Notes: generated by a model from the sequence alone, not told the origin. DNA of 64,000 nucleotides from Gnetum montanum (GCA_015680685.1 MNCI01017783.1:1-64000), one strand, 5' to 3'; shown: positions 44,605 through 56,262, counted from the stretch's first letter. Numbers and translations are program-made.

Positions 44605-45474
44605 TAACTAAGGGAATAGACTTTATGGGGTCCATTACACCAATGTCCAATGGAAAAGCTTACATTGTAGTTGCCGTAGACTATTTAACAAAATGGGCTG
44701 AAGAAATTGCTGTTAAAGAATACACATCATCTATAGCTGCACGATTTGTGTAACAACAAATTGTAAATAGGTTTGGTGTGCCACGTGCACTTATTTCGGA
44801 TAATGGAACACACTTCACAGGTGCAACTTTTCCAAAGTTAATGCAACACGTAGGGGTTGAACATAAATTGACTACACCTTATCAACCCCAACCTAACGGA
44901 CAAGCTAAGGTCACCAACAGAAAGATCACTAAAATATAGGTAAGATTTGAGCACTAAACTAAATGATGCTCTTTGGGCATATCGCTCCACCTAGAAACTC
45001 CTTATAGGCTACTCTCCCTATGAGTTAGTGTATAGAAAGCTTCCAATGCTTCTGATTCAAACTGAGCTCCATACACTATCAATGGCTTGTGACGTCCACC
45101 TCAACCTTGATTTAGCACAAAAACAAAGATTGACAACTTTAAACATGCTAGAAGAAAATCAACTAGCTGCCCTGTCATCAAATGAGTTGCATAAGGCATA
45201 TAACAAGCAATGTCATGACTCAAAGATTCGAAAGGTTAAGTATCAACCAGGAGATAAGGTTCTCTACTAGAACCCCACACATGTGCCACAATGCACAAAA
45301 TTTCAAACACTATGGGAAGGACCTTACATTATTCATGTAACCTTTCCTTCAGGGGCCATGACCATATACAAACTTGAGAGCTCTGATAAGAGATTGTTAG
45401 TCAATATGCAACATACCAAACCCTTCCATGAATTTAGAACGGCTAATGCACATAATACCTTTGAGAGGGGATGA
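44605..45474 (+). pseudogene. TE-G integrase fused to linker, catalytic Glu lost
   Basis: Core motifs: GIDFMGSITPMSNGKAYIV (Asp), RALISDNGTHFTGATF (Asp), then NGQAKVTNRK, where the catalytic Glu of NGQAE is Lys (codon AAG at 44907-44909). The C-terminal part (45028-45474) is well preserved: LNLDLAQKQRLTTLNMLEEN, IRKVKYQPGDKVLY and KFQTLWEGPYIIHVTF. The zinc domain is absent because the deletion joins the protease linker to the core. Stops at 44751-44753 and elsewhere; inactive on several counts. Confidence 0.87.
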
Positions 45475-47458
45475 CCCTGCTTACTATTTTAGATCTCCTC
45501 CTTCCAACTCAGTCATGGGGGAGACAGCCACCTCTATTAACCATTCAAGGCCCTCAGTTCCTTTTTAAGTTTTTTTTTACACATTTTTTTCCAAATTTCT
45601 TTAATTTTTCTTATTTTTGTTTTGCAACATCGTTCATAATTTCTCATTTCTTGGTGTGACTATTTGTTTTGTTTTTTGTTTGTTTGTTTGTTTGTTGTTT
45701 TTGTTTTGTTAGTTTCATCACCTAATAAGTGCTCATGATGGTGGTATGCATTGTATTCTATTGATTGCTAATGTTTGGTTTTTACCTTTGAGTTATAATG
45801 TTGATACTAAGGTATGGTTCTTTTGATATAGCAGGCAATGAGTCCATGTCATCCATGTATCTATGAATTTCTATAGTCTCTCTTGGCTTGGAACTGTACA
45901 GTTTCCATCTTTAATAATAAAACTATTAACAAATTGGTGACTGGGCATTTCTCAAACTAAGGAAGGACTCAAGGACTGAAAATGGTGTGACTTCAAAGGG
46001 ATTTGATGCATTTGTGCTCGTTATCCTCTTGGGTGCTTGGATGTTTTCTTCTTGAGTTTTCCTACCATTCCAACATTGCTCCATTATCAAGAAGCTGAGC
46101 CAATAAAAATAAGTCTTTGCATGATATGGTTCTCATGCAAAAAGGAAAAAAAAAGTGAAAAAAAATAGTGAGAATTGAAAGCACACCCCTTAGAAAAAAT
46201 AATTATCTAGGCTACAAGCACTGGTTATGGAACTAAATAGACATGTTCCCTCTAACTAAGGCCCTTTCTCGCTTCCTACTTCTCCCTTTCTCGTTTTCCT
46301 TGAAATGGTGGTGACTCTTTGGCAGAAGCATTCTTGTTACTTTGAGTGCATGGATTGGCCAAGTGTATTAATGTGAAGTCACTATATGTGGATTGTTGGA
46401 GGCTAGATTTGGAATGAGATCTACTCAGTCACATTAACCATAAGTACACAAGGGTTATACACCACCTTGTTCTTGGGACTCCATTCCATTCTCTTCCCCC
46501 CATCATTCTTTCTCCATTTTTCACTTCATTGCCGGTTGTATCAGTAGTCTATATTTTGGTTGATGCATTGTTTTCTCTTTGGTGAATTCTTGTGGTTAAT
46601 TCTTTGACTCTTTCTTCCAAATGACATTTCCAAAGCCTACGAACTCTTTGAATGTGGGTTTGTCAAGGCATAAAGGGCATGAGCCTACTTTGGGGAGGAC
46701 CCACTGATATTCCTATTTGGTGCATTAGTTAACTTATTTCCCTTAAACATTTTCACAATCAACATTTTTTTTTGTTTCATTCCCATCTCTGACATCCATT
46801 TTATTGGCATTGTCATTGTTTCTTTTTTTCCATATTTCTTATTCCTTATCTTTTTCCTTTCTATCGCTACCGAAGGATCACTCTTAGTCATGGAGGCATT
46901 GGTCCAATTTTTTCAATTTTTTCCTAACCCCTACACCTTGGGTAGTCACCAGTGTTATATCTCTAGAATCCGTATTGGCCATATCACAACTCAGCCAATG
47001 GACCTTACACCAAGGCAAGGAATCAATTGTATTGTAATTTACTTATCCTTGCTCATATATGACTGTGTTGTGTGTGCAAATGATAATCATATAGCAATGG
47101 ATTGGACCTAGAGGAAACACTCAGGATGGATTGGTGCTGGAACGGTTATGCAAGGAATAAGATTGATGGCATAGCTATGGATGGATAATGGAAGGCACAA
47201 TCTTGGCATCGGCAGCAACACGTCTTCTCCTTTTCTCTCTTTCTCTCTTTTTTCTCAGTTGTCAAATAATGTTGGATGTCAATTGTGTATAGTATTCACT
47301 TTTGTAGTCATGAACACTAATGTTGCTATGTATTGTAATGTTGATCCATTCACATGTCATCCCATTCACCATTAGTTTTCATTCAAGTCAATAATCCCAT
47401 ACCTTCCCAATATTTTATAAGGAACTCAAGGACAAGTTTTCATTCAGTTATGGGGGTA
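45475..47458 (+). other. TE-G 3' noncoding block
   Basis: Same layout as in TE-C and TE-D. AGTCATGGGGG is at 45511-45521, a changed copy AGTCATGGAGG at 46886-46896, and AGTTATGGGGG at 47446-47456 next to the 3' LTR. CCTACTTTGGGGAGGACC is at 46684-46701. A TTTG-rich simple repeat lies at 45668-45708. No supported protein. Confidence 0.7.
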
Positions 47459-48282
47459 TGATGAACCACCATATCATGTATGTGATATCGCATACGTGAT
47501 ATCATGTATACGATATCACATCCACCACACGATATCGCATCCTACCTCATCTTCTATAAATAAGAGGCAGCACCCTTGGTTCTGAGACATTAGATTTAGA
47601 CCCTTAGCCAGACTCTTACAGCTTTGTCATTCCAGAGTTAGAATTATTTCTGTGTGCTCGTAGTAGGAGTCATAGAGTGAATGGATCTTTATTCGAGCAA
47701 TTTGTACCTAAGCACAATTTTGTGTATGGAAATAAAGACGAACTTTATGATAAACCTTACAACATACAGATTAAGCTAATTAGTAATTAATTATTTTTTA
47801 ATGCTTTCCTGGTTAATTAATATCTCTCTCAATCTTCAACCCCCTTAGTTAAATACACTCAGTACAACTGCTTCGAGCATGCGTGTAGCGGCACTTGGTA
47901 ACTCAGTAACGATTAGCGTTTGGTAATCCCAACAACATTGCACTAGTTCAGGATGTGTACGATAAGTGGGAATGGATACTGGTGTTAGGAACAATTAGAA
48001 ACTAGTTAATGAATAGTTAATGTAAGTTAGCCACTTAGTTCTCTCTCCCTCTCCTTTATTAGCAGAAGACATAAAAAACAAAAAAGCTATAAAAATCATA
48101 TACCTCAAGCTTACTTAACCATACAACTATGACAATACAAGTAAGTTTGGGAAGACAACGATTGATTAACCCTGAGTGTTCCATTAAGGCACATAAGCAC
48201 TTGGTCCTTGGAGTTCAACCGTATCGTGCGTGAAACGCTCATATTCGTATGGTTGAGTGTAGGGGTACCTCGCCACTCATCA
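47459..48282 (+). repeat. TE-G 3' LTR
   Basis: Starts TGATGAACCACCATATCATG. It keeps the 14-bp step of GATATC cores but many CG pairs of the 5' copy are TG or CA here. TATAAATA is at 47555-47562 and AATAAA at 47731-47736. It ends CCACTCATCA at 48282. Confidence 0.93.
48104..48151 (+). promoter_or_regulatory. U5 stem-loop, TE-G 3' copy
   Basis: Arms CTCAAGCTTACTT / AAGTAAGTTTGGG identical to the 5' copy. The loop has AACCATACAACTATGACAAT. Confidence 0.7.
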
Positions 48283-48494
48283 ACATAGAACACCACTAGC
48301 TTGTCTCCATCTTGACCATTCTGCCTCAAGTCTATTTCATGTATCTTTATCAATTTCACCATCTAATTGGAGGATTGATCCTAGGTAGCATAACTATTTG
48401 TAGTGAGGAACTTTTGACCTTGAATTGTTACTTTTGTTTAACCATTATTTATACTATTATTAAAATTGTATTTCATATATTATATTCATGGTGG
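48283..48494. other. Spacer between TE-G and TE-H, nothing seen
   Basis: Starts with ACATA, the right copy of the TE-G duplication. It should correspond to U3 of the TE-H LTR by position, but has no TGATGA start, palindromes or TATA box. Confidence 0.4.
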
Positions 48495-49137
48495 GGATTG
48501 TAAGAAATCTTATTTGAGCAATCATGTACTTGAACATATTTTTATTATATTAATAAGATCAAGATCCATTTCCCTTTATTTTAGTACTTAACATTATTTT
48601 AATATTTTCTTTAATTATAATTAAACTTTAATTATTCTTTTAATTCAAATACTTAGTTAATTATTGTATGTTCATCATACTTAATTACATTGGATGAGTA
48701 TGACCAAGTCAAAGCATAAATGCATTAATGTTTGATAATCCTAGCAGTGGATTACTTAGTGCACCTAGTAGTGGGTACTTGGTAATCTAGCCACATTTGT
48801 GTATATTCAGGATGGGTATGACAAGTTGGGAATGAATGTTTCATGCATAGGCTAGATTAGATATATTCTTTATACTTAAGCTAGATACTTTATAATTTTA
48901 ACACCATTTTTTTCTATAGCCTTAATAACATACTATCATATTCTTCGATCATACTTAACCATACGAATTAATCCCACATAAGTGTGATTGGAAAGACAAC
49001 AATGAATAATATATCACCTAAGTATCTAGACATCTATACTAGACCTAGTCCATAGAATTTAATTAACTTTCATGTGAACACTTGTGATCTATATGGTTGG
49101 GTGTAGGATCTACTTTGCTACTCATCATTGATGCTAT
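48495..49137 (+). repeat. TE-H 5' LTR, U3 missing or unrecognisable
   Basis: R/U5 homology begins near AATCTTATTTGAGCAATC (compare GATCTTTATTTGAGCAATT in TE-G). AATAAA is changed to ATTAATAAG. The end is TGCTACTCATCA at 49137. It is very diverged, hence older than TE-G and TE-I. Confidence 0.75.
48946..48990 (+). promoter_or_regulatory. U5 stem-loop, TE-H copy
   Basis: ATCATACTT and AAGTGTGAT pair over nine bp (one G-U). The loop begins AACCATACG. The sequence is far from other copies yet still paired. Confidence 0.55.
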
Positions 49138-49157
49138 TACTAGGAACTAGTGCTAGT
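49138..49157 (+). other. TE-H primer-binding site, decayed
   Basis: TTGATGCTATTACTAGGAAC after the LTR end, aligned with TTGGCACCGTTGCCGGGGAC. Confidence 0.6.
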
Positions 49158-49164
49158 AGCTTAG

Positions 49165-50028
49165 TGATGAGTCGCTAGGTACCCCTACACTCAATCATAT
49201 GAATACGAGCATTCATGCACGATCCTATCGAACTCCGTGGATAGGCTAGTTGTGGTATCTAGATAGTTACATGTTGATCGCAGTTCGCTTTCTTCCCACC
49301 TAGACTAGTATTTACTTTGTCACGTATGGTTTAGTCCAGAGTGAGGCATATGATGTGATCCTAAACTAGTGGTACTCCTAGAGACAATGGAAAATAATCT
49401 TAATTAAACTAATAAGAAATAGATAATGAAGTCTAAGCTAGCCTAAGTGTGATGAGCATCTATCCCTTAATCATCCGCACACATCTTGGACCTCGTGCAC
49501 GACTACTACTGGGATTACCAAGCGTAGATCCTAGGTACGCTATTGGGTTACCAAGTAGTCACACTTAAATGCTCGTGATTAAGTCATACTCATTCTGCAT
49601 TTAACAACAAGAATAGTAAATGATGATAAAGAAATATTAACTAAGAAAATAATTAATAACAATAACAATTAAATAATTAAACTAAGTGAATGTTGCAATG
49701 ATGAAGTAATCTCAATCTTTATTGCTGATCATGTGCGTGTCCAAGTACATCACACTCGAATAAAGGTTTCGTACAATTATAAGCATCACATTGTGGGCAT
49801 GCACTTGGGAAAATATTCTAACTCTTGTGGAAACAAACTGCAAGAGCTTCACTACAATTGACCCAAAAGATGCCTAGGTGTGGTAGAGGGCCACTTATTT
49901 ATAGGCTAGAATAGACGTTGCATAAACGGGGCCTAGTATACGGGGCCTAGTATACGTAGCAAGCTTAGTATATGGGGCCTAGTATACGGGGCTACGTATA
50001 CACAGTCCCCGAAAACCATGATTCATCA
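49165..50028 (-). repeat. TE-I 3' LTR
   Basis: On the minus strand it starts TGATGAATCATGGTTTTCG at 50028 and ends ACTCATCA at 49165. U3 has GTATAC palindromes within GGGGCCTAGTATAC-type repeats (49925-50005). TATAAATA is at 49903-49896 and AATAAA at 49723-49718. Confidence 0.93.
49295..49345 (-). promoter_or_regulatory. U5 stem-loop, TE-I copy
   Basis: Minus-strand arms CTCACTCTGGACTA and TAGTCTAGGTGGG pair with one bulged T and wobbles. The loop is AACCATACGTGACAAAG then TAAATAC. The stem sequence differs almost entirely from TE-C/D/G. Confidence 0.65.
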
Positions 50029-50202
50029 TACCCCCACGACTAAATAACAACTCGTCCTCGAGTCAAAAAAAGTGAGGAAGAAGCTCAATTGAATACATAG
50101 TGGATAGGTATGGGATTATTGACTGACTAGGAATTTATTCATGCCATAGTGGAGAATTAAACAAAATTTGGACACAGACACAAAAGATAAAACTTGTGGA
50201 AC
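50029..50202 (-). other. TE-I polypurine side of the 3' LTR
   Basis: Minus-strand AGTCGTGGGGGTA abuts the LTR (50041-50029), preceded by GACTCGAGGACGAG as in the other elements. No gene. Confidence 0.7.
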
Positions 50203-50639
50203 TCATGGGGTTCCTGGTAGTGGTGGCTCCTCCATGGGTGCCTTTCCTTTGTTCTACATGCCAGGATTCTGAGATTGATATCATTGAAGAAGCACCTGAC
50301 GTTACTCCTCATCTATTTGAGGATTATGAGCCATTCATGTTGATGTTCCAATGTTTGATGAGGTTGGCATTTTTCATGGGCACGACAACTGCAAGAACAC
50401 TTGATTGGCCTTGACATGCATGGCACCAATAGCCATCGTTCCTCTTCATAGGCTTGGGTCCTAAACTCTCCTCCTTTTGCTTGGATAGATTATGCAATAA
50501 CAGAAGTTCCATGATGGATGCTAAATGATTGTGCCTTCTACTCTGCATGTTTTGCATGAGGTCCTTGGCCTCTGCCTCCCCTAGGTCGTTCAGTTGCACC
50601 TTGAGAAGGTCCTCCTTGTTGTCTTCTTTTAGGGGTCAT
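50203..50639 (-). pseudogene. TE-I third ORF, internally deleted remnant
   Basis: The minus-strand ATG at 50639 opens MTPKRRQQGGPSQGATERPR, matching the start of the large TE-K ORF. The stop TGA at 50205-50203 follows APMEEPPLPGTP, matching the TE-K end EEPLPPRTT. Only the first ~60 and last ~80 codons remain (437 bp against 2795 bp in TE-K), with stops such as TAG where TE-K reads CAG. Function unknown. Confidence 0.7.
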
Positions 50640-51959
50640 CTATAATCACACAAAGATCAATTGTGAGTAAGTTTATTGAAAAAAGTTCAATAATTTCATA
50701 CCTTACTCATTGCCTATAATAAATGTTGAATTCTTTACTTAGTGTGATTTTAGAATTAGAAATTTTTCAAGGAAGTTGTCCTAAAAGTTTAATGTCAGAC
50801 CTGGTTTTGAGGAATGTTTGATAAAATGATGACAAAGAAACGAATAGATTTGGCAATGAAGTACTCGAAGGGTATAATATGATGTGGTGGTGTGCAACAA
50901 GTAAAAATTACAAAAGTCATGCAAGTGGATCCTCCCCAAAGTAGGTTCCAACCTATATGCCCTTGCGTAACCACACCTTAAGATGTCCGTAGGCACTAGA
51001 AGGGTTAAATGTAATCTGTACTGATGCAAAAAAACACACACACATGTTGATACCACTGTGATGAGGTCTAAATTCAATGCTATACAAGACACGAGTCACA
51101 AATACATGAACAGTGAGATGGAATGAATTGGAGAAGGGATTGCAGGGATTGGGATGTGAGGTAACTAACTCAGGGTACAATGAATCTTGAGTGTAGGGCA
51201 TGATTAATGTGTCATTAGGCCATCGCTCTAAAATCAAGACCAAGTCCATTCCTCTGATTAGTGACATCGCATTGTATTTTTTTTCTAATGATAGACAACA
51301 ATAAGAGCACCATGATAGCAAGGCATACGATCACTTGGCATTTTATGCAAGGGAGGAGTGACTTGGAATTTCTTTGTAGCATATTTTTTTGTTTGGCCGC
51401 TTTGGCACACTCTCTTTTCCCTCTAGTCTCTCTCCTTTTTTTTAATTTGTTTTGTTTTGTTTTGTTTTTATTTTTTATTTTTTATTTTTTTATTGGGTGC
51501 TTGTAATACTCTTACTCCCATTTTTCGTTAGATCTACAAGGATCTTAGCACAACCAAGTTGCATGATAGCACCTACAGATGTCACCAAAGAGAATCCACA
51601 AGTTCCCTTGATGTCACACCCTAGCCATTCCACCTTAGTCCATCATTTTTCACTCTGGGCATAATGAACACAGAATTACTTTAAGTTTTAATGATGTAAA
51701 TAATATCATCATACCCAGAGTAGAACCTCTTATTAATAGAATGGTTGGGTGGATGTGATGGGCTCGCTGTTCAAATAATTAGTCACCTAAGACTTGATAG
51801 CATAGAACAAAACCTCAACTAGTGAGTCACATGAGTGTTTATTCATAAATGAGATTACTCATAAAAAGATAAAAAAAAGGATAAAATAATAAATTAAAAG
51901 GTGAAAAATTGGAAAACAAAAAGTTGAAAAATTAAAGAAATAGAAAATTATTTATTAAT
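50640..51959 (-). other. TE-I 3' noncoding block
   Basis: Conserved with TE-K. The polypurine motif (minus) CCTACTTTGGGGAGGATCC lies at 50945-50927. A T-rich simple repeat (TTTTG then TTTTTA units) spans 51430-51493. No gene. Homology to gag begins near 51960, so the pol deletion ends here. Confidence 0.65.
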
Positions 51960-54078
51960 TCTGTATTGTTAGAATGGAGGATATCCCCCATAACTAAATG
52001 GTTGAGCATGGCTAGAATTAACAAATGGAAGGTGGGGATCCTTGCATGTTGAAAATATTGGGACCTAGTCATACTTACCCCATTGGGGTTCACACACTTG
52101 ATTAGAGCTAACATAGTGGGTCAAGTTATAAGATGTGGTTAATTTATAAGAAGTTGACCCACTATGGTACTTGTGACCATAAGATGGTATGCAAGGATCA
52201 ACATGTCTCCCCATGTGGCAATATTCATTGGGCCCCATGGTTGTTGGAGTATTGAGTGGTGGCCTTGATAAGGTAACATGAGGCATTGGGTTCGAAGAGG
52301 AAGATGTACCATAGTGTTGGATTTGTGTTGAGTTGGTGGATGCAGTGGCTTCTAAACTATGGTGTCCCTTTCGATGGTCATGTCTAAAGAAGGGATGCCT
52401 TCGATGTTGTGAAGGACCTCCACTACTATTGACCATAGTAGCACAAGTAATGTTTGTGGGTTGGTGCTATGGTGCAAAATCTTCTGGCATAGCTGGCGAT
52501 GATGCAGAAGGGGGTGAAGTATGAGAATATTGAGGTTGAGGAGAAGTGTAAGGCACATGAGGTGGTGATCTTGTTGGAGAGGACATGGGTGGATAGTACT
52601 NNNNNNNNNNNNNNNNNNNNNNNNNNNNNNNNNNNNNNNNNNNNNNNNNNNNNNNNNNNNNNNNNNNNNNNNNNNNNNNNNNNNNNNNNNNNNNNNNNNN
52701 NNNNNNNNNNNNNNNNNNNNNNNNNNNNNNNNNNNNNNNNNNNNNNNNNNNNNNNNNNTGTTGGAGAAACAGGGTGTTGAACATAATAAGAATTTGACGC
52801 TGGGACATATGAAGGGTATAGTCCAATTGGCGGTGGCCTCCCCCATGACTGAGGCCTTTGCCACTGTGGTTGGACACAGTATTTTGTACGAACTTTGAAT
52901 GTAACATTCCTCCCCAATGCTCATGTAAATGTGACAAGATTGGACATTGACCTTTGGGGTGATTGTACAAGAAAATATTACATTGATACGTATGATTGGT
53001 AGTTGAGTTCTTATTCTTATTCTCTTCAACCCTTCTTTCTAATTATCTAGTGGGGTTCTGTCTTGTTTCTTGGTTCATCATAGTTCTTCCTCTAATAATG
53101 TTGGCATATTCTCCTCATCTTTCATGTACCCAGTCCATCATCTTATTGATCTTTGCCTCAATTTCATCTAGTGATTGTAGGATTGGCAAAGATGATTCCA
53201 CCTCCTTGAAGTGAGCTGATTTCTCCTCTTCATGATCATGGACCCTTGTTAAGTTGATATTTTGGTCCTGTTGAAAACTTTCAACATTCTCTCATTTGGC
53301 TATTTCTCCTTCTTCTTTTGCTATCCACTTAATAAGATCTTGGAGTTGATGGGTTCATAGCTCATATAGTTGACCTTGGGAATACATCCCAAGGGTCTCC
53401 CTTATTTCATTACGGAGCCCATCTATGATATGGTACATTAGCCTTTCCTCAGAGAACCCTGGGCAGTTGTTTAACAATGCATAATATCTTTCTAAGGCCA
53501 TGTTCAAGGGTTCATGTTGTGCTTGTTTCCATTCTTGGATTTGTCTCCTCAAGGTTGACACTCTTACATAGGTTTGATATCTTTTATTGAAAAGTTCTAC
53601 CATTTTCGACCAACGTCAAATTTATTTTGGTTTTAACGACCTATACCATACTTTTTCTTGGCCAACGAGTGTCAGAGGAAAGAGCTTAAGTTTTTGCCAC
53701 CCATTATCAAGTGTTCCTTGTACAGGCATCATAGAAGGCTTGTAAATGTTGTTGTGGATCTGAATCATAGACTCCTGAAAACTTGGGAAAGTTGTTTAAA
53801 TCAAGCATAGGTAGACAACTTTCCTTACGATACCTATGGGCTATTCGAACAGCCTCTTGTATTTTCGTTAAGCTTGTAGTGGCCTGTAGGGGTTCATCGT
53901 CACTAGGTATGTTATGTAGTTGTGAGTTGGGATGATGTTGTTTGCGTTGATGCTCATAAGAGACCCCTACATCAAATTGGGTACTCCAAACTTCATCTTT
54001 ATTTTCATATAGTTTTTTGGTTCTCCAATGAGTTGCCCTACTAGTTGTTGCATTGTTATAGTCTTGTGAGAGAGACAT
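51960..54078 (-). pseudogene. TE-I gag, broken and gapped
   Basis: The minus-strand ATG at 54078 reads MSLSQDYNNATTSRATHW, a different N-terminus from TE-C/D/G and without the HPDEY module. Next come LPMLDLNNFPKFSGVYDSD and QHLQAFYDACT. Then the core stretch 53603-53355 has MVELFNKRYQTYVRVSTLRR, NMALERYYALLNNCPGFSEE and LRNEIRETLGMYSQGQ. A zinc-knuckle relic (CNIFLYNHPKGQCP, second Cys changed to Phe) lies near 52945, then a Pro/Ser/His/Tyr-rich tail to about 51960. The N gap at 52601-52758 lies in the tail. Confidence 0.85.
52601..52758. other. Assembly gap (158 N) in TE-I gag
   Basis: Unknown bases in the proline-rich region. ORFs reading through it are artefacts. Confidence 0.98.
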
Positions 54079-54195
54079 TTTTGTGAACCGTGTGTGACTT
54101 AATTGAATTTAATTTAATTTATTTTCTAAAGGATATATCGTTAATAATTGTTATAGTGATCTTGTATGATACAACTAATCTAGATAACTAGCACC

Positions 54196-54215
54196 ATCCC
54201 TGGCAACGGTGCCAA
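54196..54215 (-). other. TE-I primer-binding site
   Basis: Minus strand TTGGCACCGTTGCCAGGGA, one of the best preserved tRNA-Asp-type sites here. Confidence 0.88.
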
Positions 54216-54892
54216 TGATGAGTGGCTAGGTACCCCTACACTCAACCATACAAATACAAGCATTCACACATGATCCGGTTGAACTCCATGGATAGGCTAG
54301 TTGTGGTATCTAGATAGTTACATGTTGATCACAGTTCACTGTCTTCTCACCTAGACTAGTANCTGGGATCACCAAGTGTAGATCCTAGGTATGCTACTGG
54401 GTTACCAAGTAGTCACACTTAAATGCTCGTGATTAAGTCGTACTCATTCTGCATTTAACAACAGGAATAGTAAATGATGATAAAGAAATATTAACTAAGA
54501 AAATAATAAATAACAATTAATAATAATAATTAATAATAACAATTAAATAATTAAACTAAGTGAATGCTGCAATGATGAAGTAATCTCGATCTTTATTGCT
54601 GATCATTCGAATAAAGGTTTTGTACAATTACAAGCATCACATTGCAGGCATGCACTTGGGAAAATATTCTAACTCTTGCGGAAACAAAGTGCAAGAGCTT
54701 CGCTACAATTGACCCAAAAGATGCCTAGGTGTTGCAGAGGGCCACTTATTTATAGGCTAGAATAGATGTTGCATAAACGGGCTGCGTATACAGGGCCTAG
54801 CATACACAGCAGGCTTAGTATATGGGGCCTAGTATACGGGGCCACATATATGGGGCTGCGTATACATAGTCCTCGAAAACCATGATTCATCA
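54216..54892 (-). repeat. TE-I 5' LTR with an internal collapse at an N
   Basis: Same ends and GTATAC-type U3 (54775-54870) as the 3' LTR. TATAAATA is at 54754-54747 and AATAAA at 54597-54592. About 187 bp are missing at the single N (54362), exactly where the stem-loop arm ends in the other LTR. The missing part is probably an assembly collapse. Confidence 0.9.
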
Positions 54893-55895
54893 CTTAGATA
54901 GAAGCATTTTATAATAGCTATTAGAGCCCAAAATGATTTATCATTTGAAAATAATAATATTTTATTCAAAGCACACTCATTTATTACAAGATGTCTTCTT
55001 CTCATAGTGCAGGTTTCCCACCTACTAATGACTCAACAAAGGAACATGATAGTGATTGTTAAGAAATGAGATGAACTATCATAATAGATGAAAGTTATCT
55101 ACTAAAATTTGAACTCATACTATCTAGATTTCACTTTTATTCTTCACCAAGATGAACAATTACAATGGAGGAATGTGGAATGAAATATTGTGTTACTATT
55201 TGATCATGTCATTTCATTAACACTTATGAAAGCATTAATGAAACTAGGAGTTGAACAAGGCACTTTGGACTATAGGATGGATGATGATATGTATAGGCCC
55301 TAACAACCCACTAAATTTCAATTGTGAAAGGATTGATTTATGGAGGCTCGTCATGAAGATACCAAAGAAAAGGAGGCTACCACACCACTAACATCATAGT
55401 CAAAGAAGAAGGATATCAATCACTAATTTGGTTGATCTCATTAATAAAATCCTCCACTCAATGTAAATGACATTGAATAATCCATGGCTACATTCAATCT
55501 TGATGAGTAACTAAGATAAAGGAAGAATAGAATCCAATACATAAGGGACCTCGAGACCAAGGTCTTCTAGCAACCTAGCTAGAGAACATTAAACAAGTCA
55601 TGAAAAGAAAGCAAGTTGACAGAACTCTCCTAGTTCTTCATCTTTGTCTTGTTCATTCTCATCATCAAGCTCTAACGAGGGTGAATGTAACCAAGGCAAG
55701 AGGGACAATAGTTGAAGACTTGATGGAGATGACAAAGGAGACCATCACAAGCATGAGAGGAAAAAAGGTAGACATGAGCAAGAAGCTATGTATTAACATA
55801 AACAAAGCTATAGTAGGTAATGCCAAAAAAGACATGGTCATAACATGCACCATGATGAGCATGATAATTGTTAAAGCCCAAATTGGTAGTTTTTA
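54893..55895 (+). pseudogene. TE-H leader and gag N-terminal relic
   Basis: The right side of the TE-I insertion. ATG 54991 reads MSSSHSAGFPPTNDSTKEHD, followed by YLDFTFILHQDEQLQWRNVE (about 55125-55180), the module typical of TE-C/D/G. Then ALMKLGVEQGTLDYRMDDDM and RHEDTKEKEATTPLTS follow. A Ser/His/Arg-rich linker relic follows near 55620-55860. No gag core is found before sequence identity is lost near 55890. Confidence 0.7.
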
Positions 55896-56262
55896 AATCT
55901 TAATTACATACTATTAATTATTTACTAGTGTTTAATTAATGTTTATTTTAGTTATTTTAATTTGTTTTAGCTTATTGTATTTTAGTTTATTATAGTAATG
56001 ACTATTAGTTTATTAGTATTATATTATTATTCGTTTATTTGTTTTTATGTACTAAAGACTTAAATCAGAGGTGTAGGTTTTGTTACTAGGTAGTCATGTG
56101 GTGGTAGTTGAAGAATCCAATTTCTTGATTTATACTGGTGTTATGTTTTCTAGTTTCTGGTTTTGTTTTTGCAATAGTAACAAGAATGCACATTGAGGAT
56201 TTATGGTGATAATGAAGCTGCAACTTGGACCTTAGCGTTGCAATGTGGGTGTGCTACTCTAT
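55896..56262. other. AT-rich stretch between TE-H and TE-J
   Basis: Starts GTTAAAGCCCAAATTGG. No gene and no match to the other elements seen. It could be the truncated end of another LTR inserted into TE-H (inference only). Confidence 0.3.

Larger units (their letters stand above)
40453..48282 (+). mobile_element. TE-G: Gypsy derivative lacking RT and RNase H
   Basis: LTRs of 821 and 824 bp flank 6.2 kb. Flanks AGATA (40448-40452) and ACATA (48283-48287) form a 4/5 target duplication. Gag and protease are followed, at about 44605-44630, directly by the integrase core, so RT, RNase H and the integrase zinc domain are missing. The two LTRs differ mainly by CG to TG/CA changes. It belongs to the same family as TE-C and TE-D. 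Confidence 0.92.
49165..54892 (-). mobile_element. TE-I: Gypsy derivative lacking pol, nested in TE-H
   Basis: A minus-strand element of 5.73 kb with a perfect CTTAG duplication (49160-49164 and 54893-54897). The 5' LTR is at the right (54216-54892) and the 3' LTR at the left (49165-50028). It contains gag, then jumps to a 3' region with the remnant of a third ORF. Protease core, RT, RNase H and integrase are not seen. It sits just downstream of the TE-H primer site. Gag and LTR resemble TE-J and TE-K more than TE-C. Confidence 0.93.

Noticed and set aside
51261-51664. Phe-rich open stretches suggesting membrane proteins
   Set aside because: They arise from the TTTTG/TTTTA simple repeat and have no start context.
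52352-53029. Several minus-strand open stretches of 160-225 codons across the second N gap
   Set aside because: Only one frame matches TE-I gag; the rest are kept open by the Ns.
55600-55896. 98-codon ORF rich in Met, Lys and Thr
   Set aside because: An off-frame reading of the TE-H gag linker.
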